Positions 24,150 to 37,363 are shown, counted from the stretch's first letter. The stretch is 64,000 nt of DNA from Sebastes aleutianus (GCA_916700875.1 CAKAKS010000038.1:9589719-9653718); one strand, 5' to 3'. The notes: generated by a model from the letters alone, not told the origin. Made by a program: numbers and translations.

Positions 24150-24320
24150 AGTTGCAGAGAAGAGAGAGAGAGGGGGTAAAAGGAAGAGATAAAGTAGGGG
24201 AAGGAGGGAGGAAGAAATAGTGAGGGGAACGCAACGAGGGCTTGAGAGGAAAGAGTGTGGGAAAGAGGGGGAAAGATTAAAGGGACGGGATCGAGAAAGG
24301 AGGGAGATGGAGAAAGGGAA
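24150..24320. repeat. Purine-rich (GGA/GAA) low-complexity tract
   Basis: About 170 bp are almost entirely A and G on the plus strand (for example AGAGAGAGAGGGGGTAAAAG). The S/L/P-rich minus-strand frames at 24043-24371 are translation of this tract. Confidence 0.85.
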
Positions 24321-24379
24321 TTTGCTGTGTGCATGAGAGCTTCTCTGATAGTAACGGCCACTAATGGACACCGGGGAGA

Positions 24380-25140
24380 GAGTGATTAGAAATAAGAAGC
24401 AAGACAGAGAGAGCAGAGAAGGACTCTATAATGCTGCAAAGCAAATATTGCGCCTTGCGTTACTCGCACGAGTTTTGACCACAGAATCATTTGTGTTCAC
24501 TCGTGCTAGACGCGCCGGAGAGGAGGAAGGGCTTACCTCCATGAAGATACCAACAACGTTTCATCAACCATGGCTGAAATAACCGCTATTCCTGCTTTGT
24601 ACATGTTGTGGAAGTCCCAGATATGTTATCATTACATCATTGTGAATTTTGGTGAATTTCACTGAGCTGTATTCACTGTATCTAGCAAGCCACACGCCAT
24701 CTGAATTAATATTGGTTACTACAGCGGTATGAACCCAAAATAAACCGATTTTTTCTGTGATTAAATTGCAATAAACGGAACAAAAGGATGCCGAATGAAC
24801 TGCAAGATGATTCCGATTTGTAAAAAATCTGAATTCATGCTTTGTCACATCTGTCCTCAAGACAATAAGCAAACAACTCTTAAAATGCTTGTTTTCTAAA
24901 GGGGGTTTGGATTGATCAGCGCTAGACTATGCTAACATTGTAGCTGTTCCATCAACACTCAACAAGACGCCATCTAGGCATTAATACAGAAGCGACATTA
25001 TTGTTTATGCCATAGAGAGTCTGTGGTTTATACACATACATTTATACACAGAGTTTTGTCCTTCTCTGTACAAATATGAGGTACTATCATAGCCCTGGAT
25101 GCCCACAGACGGTTACAATATTTTTTCCTCTGTTTTTGAT
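24380..25140. other. No gene or repeat recognised
   Basis: Nothing beyond short frames was seen. Confidence 0.35.
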
Positions 25141-25145
25141 TCAGC

Positions 25146-25191
25146 GACGTCAGGACGTCAACGTCAGGACGTCAGGACGTCAGGACGCCAG
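25146..25191. repeat. Short tandem array of ACGTCAGG
   Basis: The 8-bp unit ACGTCAGG repeats about five times with one AACGTCAGG phase slip and a final ACGCCAGG. Each unit carries an ACGTCA half-CRE-like word, but clustered regulation is only a possibility. Confidence 0.85.
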
Positions 25192-25306
25192 GTGATAGAG
25201 TTGAAATATGTATGTATGTAATTGTGCTGCACATAAGACATGAGAGCAACAAAAAGACAGAGAGACATCGAATGACATGGAGAAAGAAGTAATCTGCTGT
25301 ACTCAC

Positions 25307-25498
25307 AGCTGTAGGGGCCGGGCAGTAGGCGTAGCTTGTGTGCGAGGACTGAGGGTAGTGATGCGGGTGTTGCTGGTGGTGGGACAGGTAGTGCAGATTT
25401 GTACGGGGGTAGGAGGGGCCGCTCCAGGCCCCTTGACCACCACTGCTACCAGTGGCTGCTGCCTTGCTGCTGTGGTAACCTCTCACCGCTGCGCTGGG
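25307..25498 (-). CDS. Candidate internal exon, 64 codons, gene unknown
   Basis: On the minus strand a long pyrimidine tract ends in CCTTCCTTCCCCACCAG, a strong acceptor. The 192-bp segment that follows is open in a frame beginning PSAAVRGYHSSKAAATG and ends CCCCTACAGCT before GTGAGTACAG, a near-consensus donor. The exon is 64 whole codons, phase 0 at both ends, so it could be skipped without shifting frame. It encodes a Ser/His/Tyr-rich stretch (SHHQQHPHHYPQSSHTSY, then AYCPAPTA) with one tryptophan, and no folded domain that I can name. Such sequence suits a disordered region of a nuclear or signalling protein. The frame remains open into the intron on both sides, so the boundaries rest on the splice signals. 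No neighbouring exon of the same gene was found. The other frames are also fairly open because the patch is GC-rich, which weakens the case. Confidence 0.5.
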
Positions 25499-25639
25499 CT
25501 GGTGGGGAAGGAAGGATGGGAACAACATGGGGAAGGGAAATGGGAAACAGGAGGTTGGGGGAAAAGGGGAAAGGAAAGAGGTTAGTGTGGGTGAGAGAAA
25601 GAGAAGAAGAGAGGAACTGTGAGGGAGTGACAAATGTTA

Positions 25640-26555
25640 CCGTTCAAGAACATCAATAGCATAACTGCTGCGAGCAGCCTCCACTATGCAGCAGGCAAGC
25701 ACTGACAACTGCCTGCCCGCTCGCTGACCTCTACCGAAAGAGAAAGCAGGATGCGGTGTTGATCTAAAATCTCCATACCAGAGCATCAAGATTGTTCTCA
25801 CACTTTCTTTTCACTCATTTTCTCCCTCCCTTCCTCTCTCTCTCTCCGAGCGCCAGATGTTGTGAAACCCCCTCTGTCACGGTCGAGATGTGTTCTTGCT
25901 AGAAAAGTGCTGATTGGTTTGATAAGATGCTTGGATTACAGGCTGGCAATGGGTTCTCCCACTGTATGTATTGGGTATCAACAGGGTCCAGGAAACACAG
26001 GGCTGAATCTGCTGACAGGCTGGCTTATGGCGCTCTGAGATGGGTTACCTGGGCTGTCACGGCCACTGGAGCACAGAAAAAAATACAGGACACACAAATG
26101 CTGATCCGTGGCATTTTAACAAGAACAGGGCAAATACTATAGTATTTGCAAACCCTGGTTAGCAGTGCCATTTAGAGTTTGTTTAAACCTGTATTAAGTC
26201 TCCAAACAGCAGGTATTACTGTATTAGGTACATAGTGTTTGTGTTTGTCAATCACAGAGAAGTACACTTGCTGTCCAAAGAAAACCATGTATCTCAAAAA
26301 ACTGAAGGATAAAGTGGTGTTTTATTGTTTGATTCTCTGACATCATAAGCATTGTCACAAAACTGAACACGGATGTTTTTTAAGCTTTGTTCATACTTCA
26401 ATAAGGATGCAGACGGCGGCAGACTTTCACCCTGAGAGTGGACACCCACATACGCTTCTATTCATATTAGAAGCAGTGGTCTGCGTACACAGATGCATAT
26501 ACATGCAGCGCTCACATATACTGTATATAAAAAGTGGAATTAGTCACCATAAAAT
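25640..26555. other. Upstream flank of the candidate exon, no other gene
   Basis: A CTCCCTCCCTTCCTCTCTCTCTC pyrimidine tract lies at 25822-25848. Otherwise nothing was identified. Confidence 0.35.
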
Positions 26556-26559
26556 CACC

Positions 26560-27125
26560 AATTGGTTTGTGGACTGATGTTTTGAAGCCTCGAGTTCGGC
26601 ATTCTGGTCGTCACCATCTTGGTTTTTGCCCGTCGCGATCTTGGCTATTTGCAACCAGAAGTGACACGAGAGGGTAGAGGTAAGCACAACCGAACGCTGA
26701 GTAAAACATTTTTAGGTGACCAAAATGTTACAATTAAATTTCATGAACTGAACACACTGTGAAAGGGTTAAAGTTGTAAGATGGAAACAAAAACTCCCAG
26801 ACTGGACAACTCCATGGTAGCGACCTGTCAATCACAATGTAGCCCCGCCCTAAAGCTTACCCTGCTTTATGGTCTATTTGACTCTAAATGGGACCATAAT
26901 TTACTAAATGAACATCATGCTGTATTGAAGAAGACTTGAAACTAGCAATTGAGACCATAAACTCATGTTTACAATGTTTACTGAGGTAGTAAATCAAGGG
27001 AGAAGTAGGGTCATTTTCTCATAGACTTCTATACAATCAGCCCCCTGCTGGCTATTAGAAAGAATGCAGGTTCAGGGCACTTCTGCATTGGCTTCACTTT
27101 TCAGTCCCAGAGGTTGCCCACTGTG
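26560..27125. repeat. Fish interspersed repeat, probable DNA transposon
   Basis: Segments such as AACCAGAAGTGACACGAGAG, CTCCATGGTAGCGACCTGTC, GTATTGAAGAAGACTTGAAA and AGACTTCTATACAATCAGCC are well preserved and are familiar from many fish sequences. The right end reads GGCTTCACTTTTCAGTCCC. I cannot see clean inverted termini, so class and borders are approximate. Confidence 0.6.
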
Positions 27126-27129
27126 TGCT

Positions 27130-29230
27130 CTAGAAAACAAGATGCTGACCTCACGACAGCAAAAAGAAGACCTTATTTGTTGTTGAATTTGGCTAAACAT
27201 CAAGAAAAAATTGGTGTGTGCAACCGCTAAATGAGAATAGGACCAAGGATGTTGAATAAAGTACATATTATTTACAGTACACAAAGTTTGAGCAGTTTCC
27301 CACAACAACTTGTTCTTGGTCAAAACTTGCCATGGACATTTTTCTGTACTTCACATACTACAGACAAAACAATTACAAGTTATTCAATAAAATCACAATA
27401 AACACAATTAGTGTATTAAACAAAGATTTAAAAAAAATATATAAAAATAATTATTTTTAACTAACAATACATATTTTAGTATTTATATTATGTATGCTTC
27501 TGATTCAGATTACACTCCTTTGGATAAAAACATGAAATATGATGCAATCTAAAGACCATTTTGCCGTGATCTGATTTACATTTGCATATGGTGCGCAGAG
27601 CAAAGACAAACCGCCTCGATGAAGCGCAGCTGTACATCACTAGTGAGCATTAACAGTCCCCTTTAGCCCCTGTTGGATTTCCACTGAGGTCAGAGGCCAT
27701 CCCACACAGGGGATACAGAGAGGGGAGCGCTGGCTGCAATATATAGACTCACAGCTGTGCTCAGAAAGCTTGCCAGTCTCGTATTTTCTTCATCACGAAA
27801 GGACCGGAGGGGGAAAACGTAAGCCAAAGTTCAGTAATACATACAATATATAACGACAGGTTTAGGGTTCATGTTAATATGAAACAGGAGGAGGCCGTTT
27901 CCCCCAAAGCAGGATAAATGCATTTATACAGTGCTGCAGAGAGTGCATAGAGGAGCATGAAAGAGGCCCACTGGTGTAATAAAACCGTAGGTATACTGGG
28001 ACAAAATAGACAAATATGTGAAGCACTGATTTTGAATCACCAGCCTCAAAAAATGGAAACTTCAGTTGCAAGAAAAAAGTTATTTTTTTCCTGCTTTTGT
28101 CAGATACATCAGACACACTGAGTTGTTATTTTCTCCCAGGCCTTAAATGACAAATTTAGTCATCGGGTCAACATTTGAGAACTGTGTGTGGGCAGAATAT
28201 ATTGTACTAACAACACATCAGCATTTAGAGCTATGCCTCACTGATGCAAGTTATTGAGTGCTATAGAGACATTATTCTCGCACTATTGTACAGCCACTGT
28301 AAAAGCCAGGAGGGAAGGAACAGCCCTGAATATGGTACATTAAGCTGCACAGCCACAGCCGCTGCTTTAACGCAAGTATTCACCAGTTCACAGAGTTTAA
28401 GTGCTGCCCCCGAGCCATGCAACAACCTCCACTGGCCTTATAAATGAGGATTATTCAGCCAAAGAGGAGGCGTTTAGAGCTAACGCATCTATGCCCAGGT
28501 GTTTTGTTAAAGATCTCAAGGGAGAGATACATTTTAAATACGTTTCATGCTTATAAGTTATATGAGATAACGGAGCCACTGATGGAAACGTGTTAATGCT
28601 GGGTTGCTATGCTTCATGAGTGACAAGATATCCTCCCTTCATATCACAGGGGCTGAGCCGTGTTTTAACACGAGGCTGAGATCCAAAGGGTCTCCACATT
28701 CCTCCACTGGAATGCACGATTGGTCCCCGGACTCAGATTCATGTCACAGACTTTCAGCGGCTCGTCAGAGAGCTACACTCTGCCCATATTTCTCCATTTT
28801 ATATAAGGGCCAATCGGATCTGGTTACACAAGGCTTTTCCTCCTCCGAGGGGGAATGTTTTACATGCAGGCAAAACAGATGTGTGTATGTGCTGGTCTGG
28901 TGTGTGCTGCGGTCGAGTTGCTCAAAATTTACCAAGGGGGGATGATGAGGAAGAAAAACATTGTTTTCATTGTTATGTTTGTTTTTTAACAAGGGCAAAT
29001 CATATCCTTTGTGTGCGTGTGTTCTTGTATATCTACCCTTGTGAGGAGCGACATGTGTTCTACATTTTAGCAGAGAGAACATCTTTGGAAAGTGGAGATA
29101 TTTTGAAGTCCAAAAAACCTTTTGGATGGGACATTCTGAGATGTAATACTGTCCAAAAAACATTGATAGTGCAACATGGAAAAAGTTAATATTAATGGAT
29201 TTTGGTCAGTCCGATTACTATCCTTTGTCT
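27130..29230. other. No gene recognised
   Basis: An AT-rich stretch lies at 27400-27500. CAGATTACACT..ATTTGCATATGG near 27580 includes an octamer-like ATTTGCAT. Both strands near 28765-29189 hold overlapping frames without domains. Confidence 0.35.
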
Positions 29231-29238
29231 TACATTGA

Positions 29239-29880
29239 TATAGAGTTGTTCCGATACCAATACCAGTATCCTAAATGCGTCTGACACAGCCTAAAATGCT
29301 GGATCGGGTATCGGCGAGTATGCAAAGTCTATGCACCAATCTGATGTCACCTTATCATATCATTTATCAGCTACACAGGAACAACAACAACACATGTCAC
29401 TCTCTACCCGATCCGTACATCGTGCACGATCGGTACTGTGCATGTGCAACTCTCAACAGAGAGGAGAAAGAAGCGAGATGGTTTACTTGTTAGCTACTTC
29501 AATCATCAGCTCTGGAAAAAAAAAAGATTGCTGCGTCAGAAATCAATGATGGAAGTAGTTAGGGCTGCCTCCTCTTAGTCAACTAATCGGTCGTTTTGGT
29601 CTGGGTCGAGATTTCTTTAGTTGATCAGTCATTTTTTTATGCTTTTTTCATGCTGAATGACTTATTTCCAAGAAACTTACGAGTATATCTCTGGTAAACC
29701 CCAAGATTTAAACTCAGTTTTACCGATCTGTCGATTAAATCAGCTAATTGTCGACGTGTGTCGTGAAAATCATACGAGTGTCGACTAAGTATTTCTTTGG
29801 TCGAGGACAGCCCTAGAAGTCGCCGATATTTAACATTTTGGCAAATTAGCTATTAGCAGTTCCTGTTTGTAATGTACAAA
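29239..29880 (+). mobile_element. Repeat with TATAGAG..GTTCCGATACC terminus, interrupted by a hAT
   Basis: The left end TATAGAGTTGTTCCGATACC is the counterpart of the element end at 36560 (GTATCGGAACATCTCTATA). CAGCCTAAAATGCTGGATCG and CGATCCGTACATCGTGCACG follow. The hAT at 29560-29815 splits it, and the sequence resumes GCCGATATTTAACATTTTGG. The right border is not defined. Confidence 0.55.
29560..29815 (+). mobile_element. Complete non-autonomous hAT, 256 bp
   Basis: Termini are TAGGGCTGCCTCCTC and GGTCGAGGACAGCCCTA. The octamers outside are GAAGTAGT and GAAGTCGC (six of eight the same), a degenerate hAT target duplication. The interior contains AGTCAACTAATCGGTCGTT and GTGTCGACTAAGTATTTC, a sub-terminal inverted motif. 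There is no coding capacity. Confidence 0.85.
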
Positions 29881-29889
29881 TGGATGTAT

Positions 29890-31990
29890 GGAAAGCTATC
29901 ACTGAATTACTTTGATACTGAAGAAAGCTTAAAAACATGATGATTCTCAGGTAAGTTCTGGAGTTATAAGCACATCTTATCTATATGATTTTGAAGAGGA
30001 CTTATGGATGCAAGTCACACTGAAACCAAAAACATCAGCATAATGTTTTTGTGTTTTGATTTAACCGATTTGAGTTATGACTCAAGAGAAAGAACACACC
30101 GGCGTGCATCTGTCTCCTTCACCTCCCGCAGTATCTCACAGTATGATAACCTCTGATCTAAAGCCAGTTAGATAACTACAGTGGGGATAATGTTTGAGAG
30201 ATTTGATTTCTTTCTTTAAATCAAAAAAGAAGCTTTGTAGAACATGTTTATTTTGATAATGCATTCCCAAAAAAAAAAAGATATCCAGGCTCAAGGAGCA
30301 ATCAGTCACTCTCTATTAATGTATCCTGAAACCTTTAAAAAACAGCTGCTCCACAGCCGGTTCACATATTAATATCTGTTCCAGCATGTTAACCTTAGAT
30401 CATAATACACGCCACAAATAGAGGCATTATTTTCTTGATACAAGATATTCATTTGGCTTAACGGAGAAGAAAAATGCAACTACTTCAGCGAAGCCAGGAC
30501 GTTATCAGCACCGTATATTACTAAACATGCACGTCGAGGCGGTATAATGCTTCACCTTCAGCTATGAAAAAGTGAGTGGAGGATGTGGCTCCATTAATAC
30601 GCTGAGATGAACCAGAGCATAGCACCTCTCCTGAGTCCATTTGTCACCGGTTAAGTGATTTCCTTCCCTCTCCTCGCTCTCCCCCGATGACACTGCGTGG
30701 TTAAAGGGTGTCAGGGGATGGACCTTTGTGAATTACAGAACTCTTGTGCGTGCTGCTCCTCGTATGGAAATGATTTCTTTATATAATGTGCAGCACTAGA
30801 AGGTATCAAACCGTGGGTCAATTCAATTCAATGAGCTAAAGGTTGATTTTTTTCTTTCCCCCGTAGCTGGATTTTTTTTAATTCAGAAAATGAATGCGTA
30901 TTGAATAATATGAATAACTTGCCAGATGGACTGCATGTATCGTAGTAAATTAAATCCAGCCTGGTCTCGGTGTTAATGGTGGTGTCAAGTCCTTGGAGAT
31001 GAAGTAAACAAAGTTAAACTGGCCTATTTTATGATTTCTGAACTGCAAAAAAATACACTGCTCCCTCCTTCACAGGAGTCATTTCTCTGTGAACACTGTG
31101 TGACCCCATAACTATGATGAAACCTCCCCATGAGGTTCCTCCCTGAGGAATAATATGGTCATACTGAACAATTCTTTGCTTTCCAGGAAATATTTCCGCC
31201 ATGAAATCTATAACACAATAGAACAAAAACACTCCGCTGGTGGTGTTGATGAAGCAAACTGTGGCCTATTGCCGAGACATCAGATTGCTTTTGTATTACA
31301 GAAAGTTTAACAGGAATACGTCTTCATGGCTCCCTGTGAAATTCTACAGTTTTATGGTTTCAGCTCGGTATATTGACTTTTCTTGCAGGATGAATCAAAC
31401 GCCCTGAGGCAACAGATTGTCTTTTGTTATACGTGTGTTATTTTTCTCCTGACAACTTATCTAATTTTATCTCACGAGTAACCTTTATCTAAAGGTGTAA
31501 TTCTAAACATTATGGCAAACAGTCTTGTGTCTGTGCTTTTTCTCCTTCATCTATACATTTAAAAACACCGTATTGTGATTATCTGATCATCCTGAAGGCA
31601 TTGTGCCCCACAGCTGTTGTTGGATCCATGGGTACTGTGATTTCCCACAACATAGATCCAAATCTAAATGTCCTGGTTTCCTGTTGGCCTAACTGTGCTT
31701 TATCTTGGCCCATCCCCTTTTTCTTCAAAGAGACTGAAGTGCTTCCAAAAAAAGACCCTATTTTATCTCCTGTCATCTCCATATTCCCATTTCACACGAA
31801 GCATATGAAGAATAACGCGCATTGGCGTAAAAGTGTCTCCCAAAAACCCATCAAATGAACAAAAATGAAGTCCCTAAAACGTGACAACAAACGACTAAAT
31901 AACCGAGCCCCAGAGCATGTTTGAAATGAAGGTTGAAATGAACGGTTTTAAGGGTGAGAGGCTTCAACACGAGGACCAGGAAAGTCATCC
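29890..31990. other. No gene or repeat recognised
   Basis: Only short frames, which overlap on both strands at 31579-31858. Confidence 0.35.
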
Positions 31991-31999
31991 CAGATGGCA

Positions 32000-32600
32000 T
32001 TAGTTAGGGGATATTGTCTTCTGGAGGGCCCTCCACGCCTGGTTGCTCCGTTTGGCCGGCTATGAAAGAGATGCAGCTTTCCTTTGGCATCTCTGATGAC
32101 TGACTTCCTGGAAGCCGTGTTGCGTGAAATGGCCTCCTCTGTACCAGCCGCTCTCCTTTGCCAATCCTCATCCTCTCACACAAGTCGACTTCCCCGCCGC
32201 CAAACGCGCAGGTTCCGACTGTCACTCCTGGCAGCAGACGGAGGTACGACGGGCTCCGCGGGTCGTCGACAGTTCCACCTCCAATCCCAAACGGCACCTC
32301 TGTTCACCCACCCTCGTCCTTTCTCCAATGCTCGAGGGCCAGGTTCAAGCGTAACCAAGGCAACGCAGTGGCAGGATTTTGGCGCGTGGGAAGTCTGACA
32401 GGTTTCAGGCTGCTCTCAGTTGAAAAAAAGGGGAAGGAATGAGCGATATTGAGGCTACCCCCGGTGTCCACGCTCACTAGCAGCAGGGCGGAGAGGGCCG
32501 GCGAGGCCAACACCACACACTCCGTCTCTACCTCTCTCGCCGTCTCCCTCTTTTCCTCTCCACTTCTTCTAACAACGCTCTGAGAAAACACTTCTGCGAT
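32000..32600. other. GC-richer patch with overlapping open frames, unresolved
   Basis: Six frames of 60-104 codons overlap on both strands. An acceptor-like CCTCATCCTCTCACACAAG ends near 32182, and the frame after it reads STSPPPNAQVPTVTPGSRRR. The possible donor (GCCAG then GTTCAA) near 32340 is weak. This could be an exon, a CpG-rich regulatory patch or chance. Codon-level conservation would decide. Confidence 0.25.
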
Positions 32601-32609
32601 CTAAGATGA

Positions 32610-35500
32610 GAGTCTGGAGGGACCCGGAGTAGGTGGTAACCAAGGCAACTGGGTCAGAGGGTGACATTATACCCGAGATGGCTGACAGCCACTCATACAA
32701 GCGGTACAGAACTGTACTTGGGGTCAGCAGTGCTAAGTTTGGAGCGTGGTGTATACTGTTAAGATTTCTGCACTGACCTCAGTGTGACTGTGAAATCTCT
32801 ATTGACTGGAGTCCCCATACGAACTGTGGTGACCCTACCTGGTTGCTGTAGTCTCGAGGGATGAGCAGGATACACAATGCGCCATCCTCAAGTCACGCAC
32901 TTTTATTTCAAGGTATTAGGTGGCACAATATTCTGTTTATGTATTCCAGATCAAAGAGGCCGTGTTTACTACTTTGAGAGACCTGTTTTCATACTGCATA
33001 GTGCGCGATAGAGTCTTTTGAGGTGTGGAAAGAAGGGAACGGGATGTGATGAGGAGATGCAGAGGGGGCACGCAGAGGGACAAAAAAAAGAGGACAGAAA
33101 GAGAGATATTTACTGAGCGAGTCTTTGACCTCTGAGAATTGACGAACAATAATATGACCCCTCCACACTTGGAGCTCTACGTAAACCTCACAACTTTCTG
33201 TGTCTGTTATCCCTCTCTCCAAATATTTTCCTTGGCCTGACACATGTTTATGCTCTGGTGAACCGTGAGCCTGGGGGCTGCTGCTGTGAAGCGGATGTAG
33301 AGCCTCCAATTTGCATCTTGACATCCTATGGGAAGCAAGTGGAAAGACGTGGGGGGTGATCTGACTAACAGACAAACTCACTTCATTGAAGTGGTCTGAT
33401 TTTGGTAACACCTACACCAGGGGAAACAGAAAGAGTACTCCGTGCTCCCTTTCCCACTACCTTCCCTCGATCTCCCACTATGCTTGGACTAACATGGAGA
33501 AGCAGCATCCACCCCCTCAGTAGAGAGGGGACATAAACATTTACACAGGGGTACTTTAGGGGGAGATGGAGGCCTAATGCTGCAAAGCAGTCGACGGTGC
33601 TTGTGAGCAAACATCATTATGAATTAGTCCATTGACAGAAAATTATTCATTCTGATAATTGATTTATTGTTTAAGTCATTTGTCAAGCAACAATGCCAAA
33701 CATTTGCTGGTTCAATCTTCCCAGACGTGAGTACGTGCTGATTTCCTTTGCTTTACACCACTGTAATTTAATACCGTTATGTTTTGGACTGTCGGGCGTA
33801 CAAAACAAGTCTTCACAGATCCTCACAGGTCCTATAACCGAGAGCCCACCTGGGACCCACTTTGGGCCGGATTCAAACTATTGTCATGATTCAGTTATAC
33901 TGCCGCCGGTCTTCTTTGTTTTGTTTTTTTAAGAAACTAAAGAGTGTAAACTGTGAAGTGCAGGGAAAATGACATGTATTGCTGCTGTTTTTGGCCGCTG
34001 ATGCTCGTAACTGGTAGCAAACAACACTGCTGACAGTGTTATATGTGGGTCTGTTGGTCTAATTGTCCTTGGGTCTATTTTGGACCATGTTCGACTATTC
34101 TTGGGACCCTGTTGGATCAGGAAAATACATTCACGCAGGTCAGAGTCAGGTAGGTTTTCCACAGGTCTGCTTTGGATCACATCCAAAAGTGTGAACTGGT
34201 GACGACCTCTAAAGTGGTCACCTTGGGTTCTGGGAAAACTCAAAATTGTGAAAATGTTTATACCCTAAATTGAAAAAAATATTGAGAGATATGTTCATAG
34301 TTAAAATAGTTATAATTCACAGCTCTAAATTAGTTCATCTAGAGGTAATTTTGAAAATGGAGTGTCGTCGTCATTGTAACTTACTATAGCTCTTAAACCA
34401 TTTTTGGATTTTATAATTTTTAAATCATTTTTTGCTGTGTTAATGGACATGGCATGAATCTTGGCAATGTTTTTTTTTTTTTTAAGTTCAACCTCAGCTC
34501 CTCGTCTATAATAAACTGTGTAGCCAAAGTACAGACAGATCCTTCAGGACCAAAACGTCCCCAATAAAACCACAATTTTTTATCCAACGACCATTACAGC
34601 AGGCTTTCAATCTACAACCCTGACTTGTAAAATGTAGTTTTTACTATTTTCCACCAGACTCAGCCATTTTCTCATGTTTGCCCTATGGGGTAAATACATG
34701 CTATTTTGGTTCCCTGCACAAAAATAGAAATGCATCAAAATCAATGTTGTTGCTAATCATTGACATTTTCCACACTGTGCAGAAAAAAATCCCCCCTAGC
34801 ATTACATTTTTGTGGGTCCCATAAAAACAGTGCCATTGCTAAACAAACTGACATTTGAAGGGTTAAAATTCTGAAAATGAGTGAATATTTGGTACAGCTG
34901 AAGTTGGTTAAAAGATTTAACTCAGTAAAAGTGGAAAATACTATTAATTTATAATTTTATGGCAGTTTTTTAAGGACGTCAGAGCAACTTGTTTAAGATG
35001 AGCCACAAGGGTTAAGTTTCATTCATTCATCACTGAGCGCAAAAAAAAACCTGTTGAAACCTTCCACTGACTTTGAAGCACTAAGAACACCAAATATATG
35101 TTTTGAAACCCAGGAATTCAGGATGTAATGCACAGCACTTCTACCTGTTAACAGCAGTATAGAGACAGGTTGTTAGTATCTGCTGCTGAACTATGATTAC
35201 AGCTGTTTACCCACTGGGGCAGCCGAGCTGTGTCTGAGTGGATCACACCTCCAGACAAATGCTTTCACGCTGACATTTTAGTCCTCTTCTTATGTAGGCC
35301 TATGCGTTTGATACACCCACTCCTCTGGCTCTGTCACTTTGTCTGTTCACCTCGCTCTATCGCTGTCTCCCTTTGCCTCTCTCTCTCTCTGTCCAGCTCT
35401 CTCCCCCTCCTTCCATCACTCTATAAACTGTGGGGATGATGGATGCCTCTGATTGCCTGAGGCCTCGGAGTCCAGCGCACTAAATCCCGAGTGCTGTTTG
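32610..35500. other. No gene recognised; diffuse old repeat likely at 34250-34990
   Basis: The AT-rich part from TGTGAAAATGTTTATACCC to GATGAGCCACAAGGGTTAAG has the texture of an old fish interspersed repeat, but I cannot match it to another copy here. A (CT)n run lies at 35379-35408. Confidence 0.35.
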
Positions 35501-35559
35501 AAGCTCCGTTCCATTAAAACAAACACCTACACAATGCAGAAATAGCCACACATGATCAC

Positions 35560-36560
35560 TAAGTGAGAGGTGGTCTTTATGGTCAGAGTAAGCTGAGTGC
35601 AGAACATATATACGGCACTCTTTATTAACACTAAAACTTAATTAACACTAAAACAAACCCTGACATTTGTTTTAACACTTCATTATTGTGTAATGACTTT
35701 TAAAGGTGCTAAATTTGATATCCAGAGCATTAATATAGCAACAAAACAGTTTGCTAATGTAAAGATATAGAGGAGTTATGTCTACCTGAGCAGAGAATGA
35801 AGTCACTCTCCCTCTGTGTGTGTCGTAATCAGAGCTTCTCTGTGCTTTGTTGACATCGCTGGCCCAGCCGTGCGTGCCCCACTGGCTAGCTCACGGATGC
35901 CACACTGCACTGCTCTCATACGGCGGTTACAGCTGATAACAATCGTGAACAATATAGGAAATGAAATGTGTTAATCACCGTTTTACAGCCGCTCCTATTC
36001 ACAGCCGTGGTAACACACATCCAAGCAGGTAGCTCCGTTGTAATGGAGATGTAAATCCCTGACGTGCTGGGCTGATGCGCCGAGTCATGTATGGAAAAAT
36101 CCTACAATACAAGGGAACTTGGCTTGTGTCTTGAGGAGTTGTAGCATTTATTCACCGACGACAGCCAAAACTTTACACACACTGCACTGCTACGCTCACG
36201 GCTGACTTCATCTCACTTTCACTCCATCACACACACACGCTTTTTTCACTCTCTCTGTCGCTCTCTCTTGACCGCAAAAACAGACACTCGCTAACGTTAA
36301 GCACACAACCTACGCACTGAGTTATTCCTTAAAGGAGTTTGCAACTTGTATAATGCATTTTAAAACATCTTAAAAATATATAATTCCTAGATGCTTCAGC
36401 CTGGCGGGGAGTCATCTCAGGCACGGCGGGGCTTGCAACAGGCTGGCGGAAACCCTTTTATGAGATAGGCGCATAGACTGGCGTACTCGCCGAAACCCAA
36501 TTCCGAATTTTGGGCAGTATCAGACGCATGTTCCGATACCGGTATCGGAACATCTCTATA
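35560..36560 (-). mobile_element. About 1-kb non-autonomous element ending in TATAGAGATGTTCCGATACC
   Basis: In reverse complement it begins TATAGAGATGTTCCGATACC and runs through GCGTCTGATACTGCCCAAAA and GAGTACGCCAGTCTATGCGC, related to 29239-29330. It continues as a long fish repeat that includes GAATAAATGCTACAACTCC and AATAAAGAGTGCCGTATATA. The far end is not defined and may lie near 35510. No coding frame. Confidence 0.55.
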
Positions 36561-36569
36561 TGTAACATT

Positions 36570-37280
36570 AAATCTATGACAAAAAAAACTAATTTTAACA
36601 ATTGATTTGCAAACTACTCTTTGTCAGCGAGTCTTGTTATTTTAAAGTGCAAACTACTTAAAGCTGAAATTTGTTTTGGACAATTAACAATAATTGATTC
36701 TCTTACCTAAATGTACTCATATTGCAACTCATAATAAATGTCTATAAACTGACAATAGCTACAATAAAGAGTAACATCTTAATAGAGGATTAACCAACAA
36801 GTCAGCCAACAGACCAGGATATTTAAATCGTCATACTGCTATTTAACAAGATAAATATATCAGAGATGAGGCAACATGTGTAAGGAAATGCTTTGAAATG
36901 CACTGATGTGAAAACAAGACTAACTGCGTGTTAAGACAGAGATATTTCAGTCGGGAACAAAGTGCTAGTCCGAGTGACATTGCCATCCCTAGAGCCATGC
37001 TACTGGCAAGGCTGAAAAATAGTAACAATTATATGATATTTCATCCTGATATAGATATAAAATGGCAATAAAATGAGTGGTGATACCATCATAGAAACCA
37101 CATGTATCTACACAGTGTAGCTGGCGGCGGGACGAGGCAGCACTTAAGTTTGTCTGTGTTTCTGTCATTGACGCATCTGTCCCAGTGGCCCAAAGTGAGA
37201 AGCCGGGAAGAGGAGAAGGGGAGTAAGATGAGAGGAGACGAGCGTGGCTTTGAGGTGACGTAGAGTCTTCCAGGGCAGGC
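36570..37280. other. No gene or repeat recognised
   Basis: AT-rich at first, GC-richer from 37120. No feature was identified. Confidence 0.35.
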
Positions 37281-37363
37281 TCTTGTCTGTCTCTCAGAGA
37301 TTGTTTAAGTCTGACTCCCTCTGTGCATGGTATCTTCCTCTCTCTTCCCCTCTTCTTCTGCAG

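Noticed and set aside
24043..24371. Ser/Leu/Pro-rich minus-strand frames
   Set aside because: Produced by a purine-rich tract on the plus strand.
25172..25633. 153-codon minus-strand frame taken as a whole gene
   Set aside because: The first 45 codons translate the intronic pyrimidine tract and the last part lies past a clean donor. Only the middle 64 codons are exon-like.
32000..32600. Multi-frame GC-rich patch as a definite exon
   Set aside because: Open frames occur on both strands at once, and the donor is weak. Listed only as unresolved.
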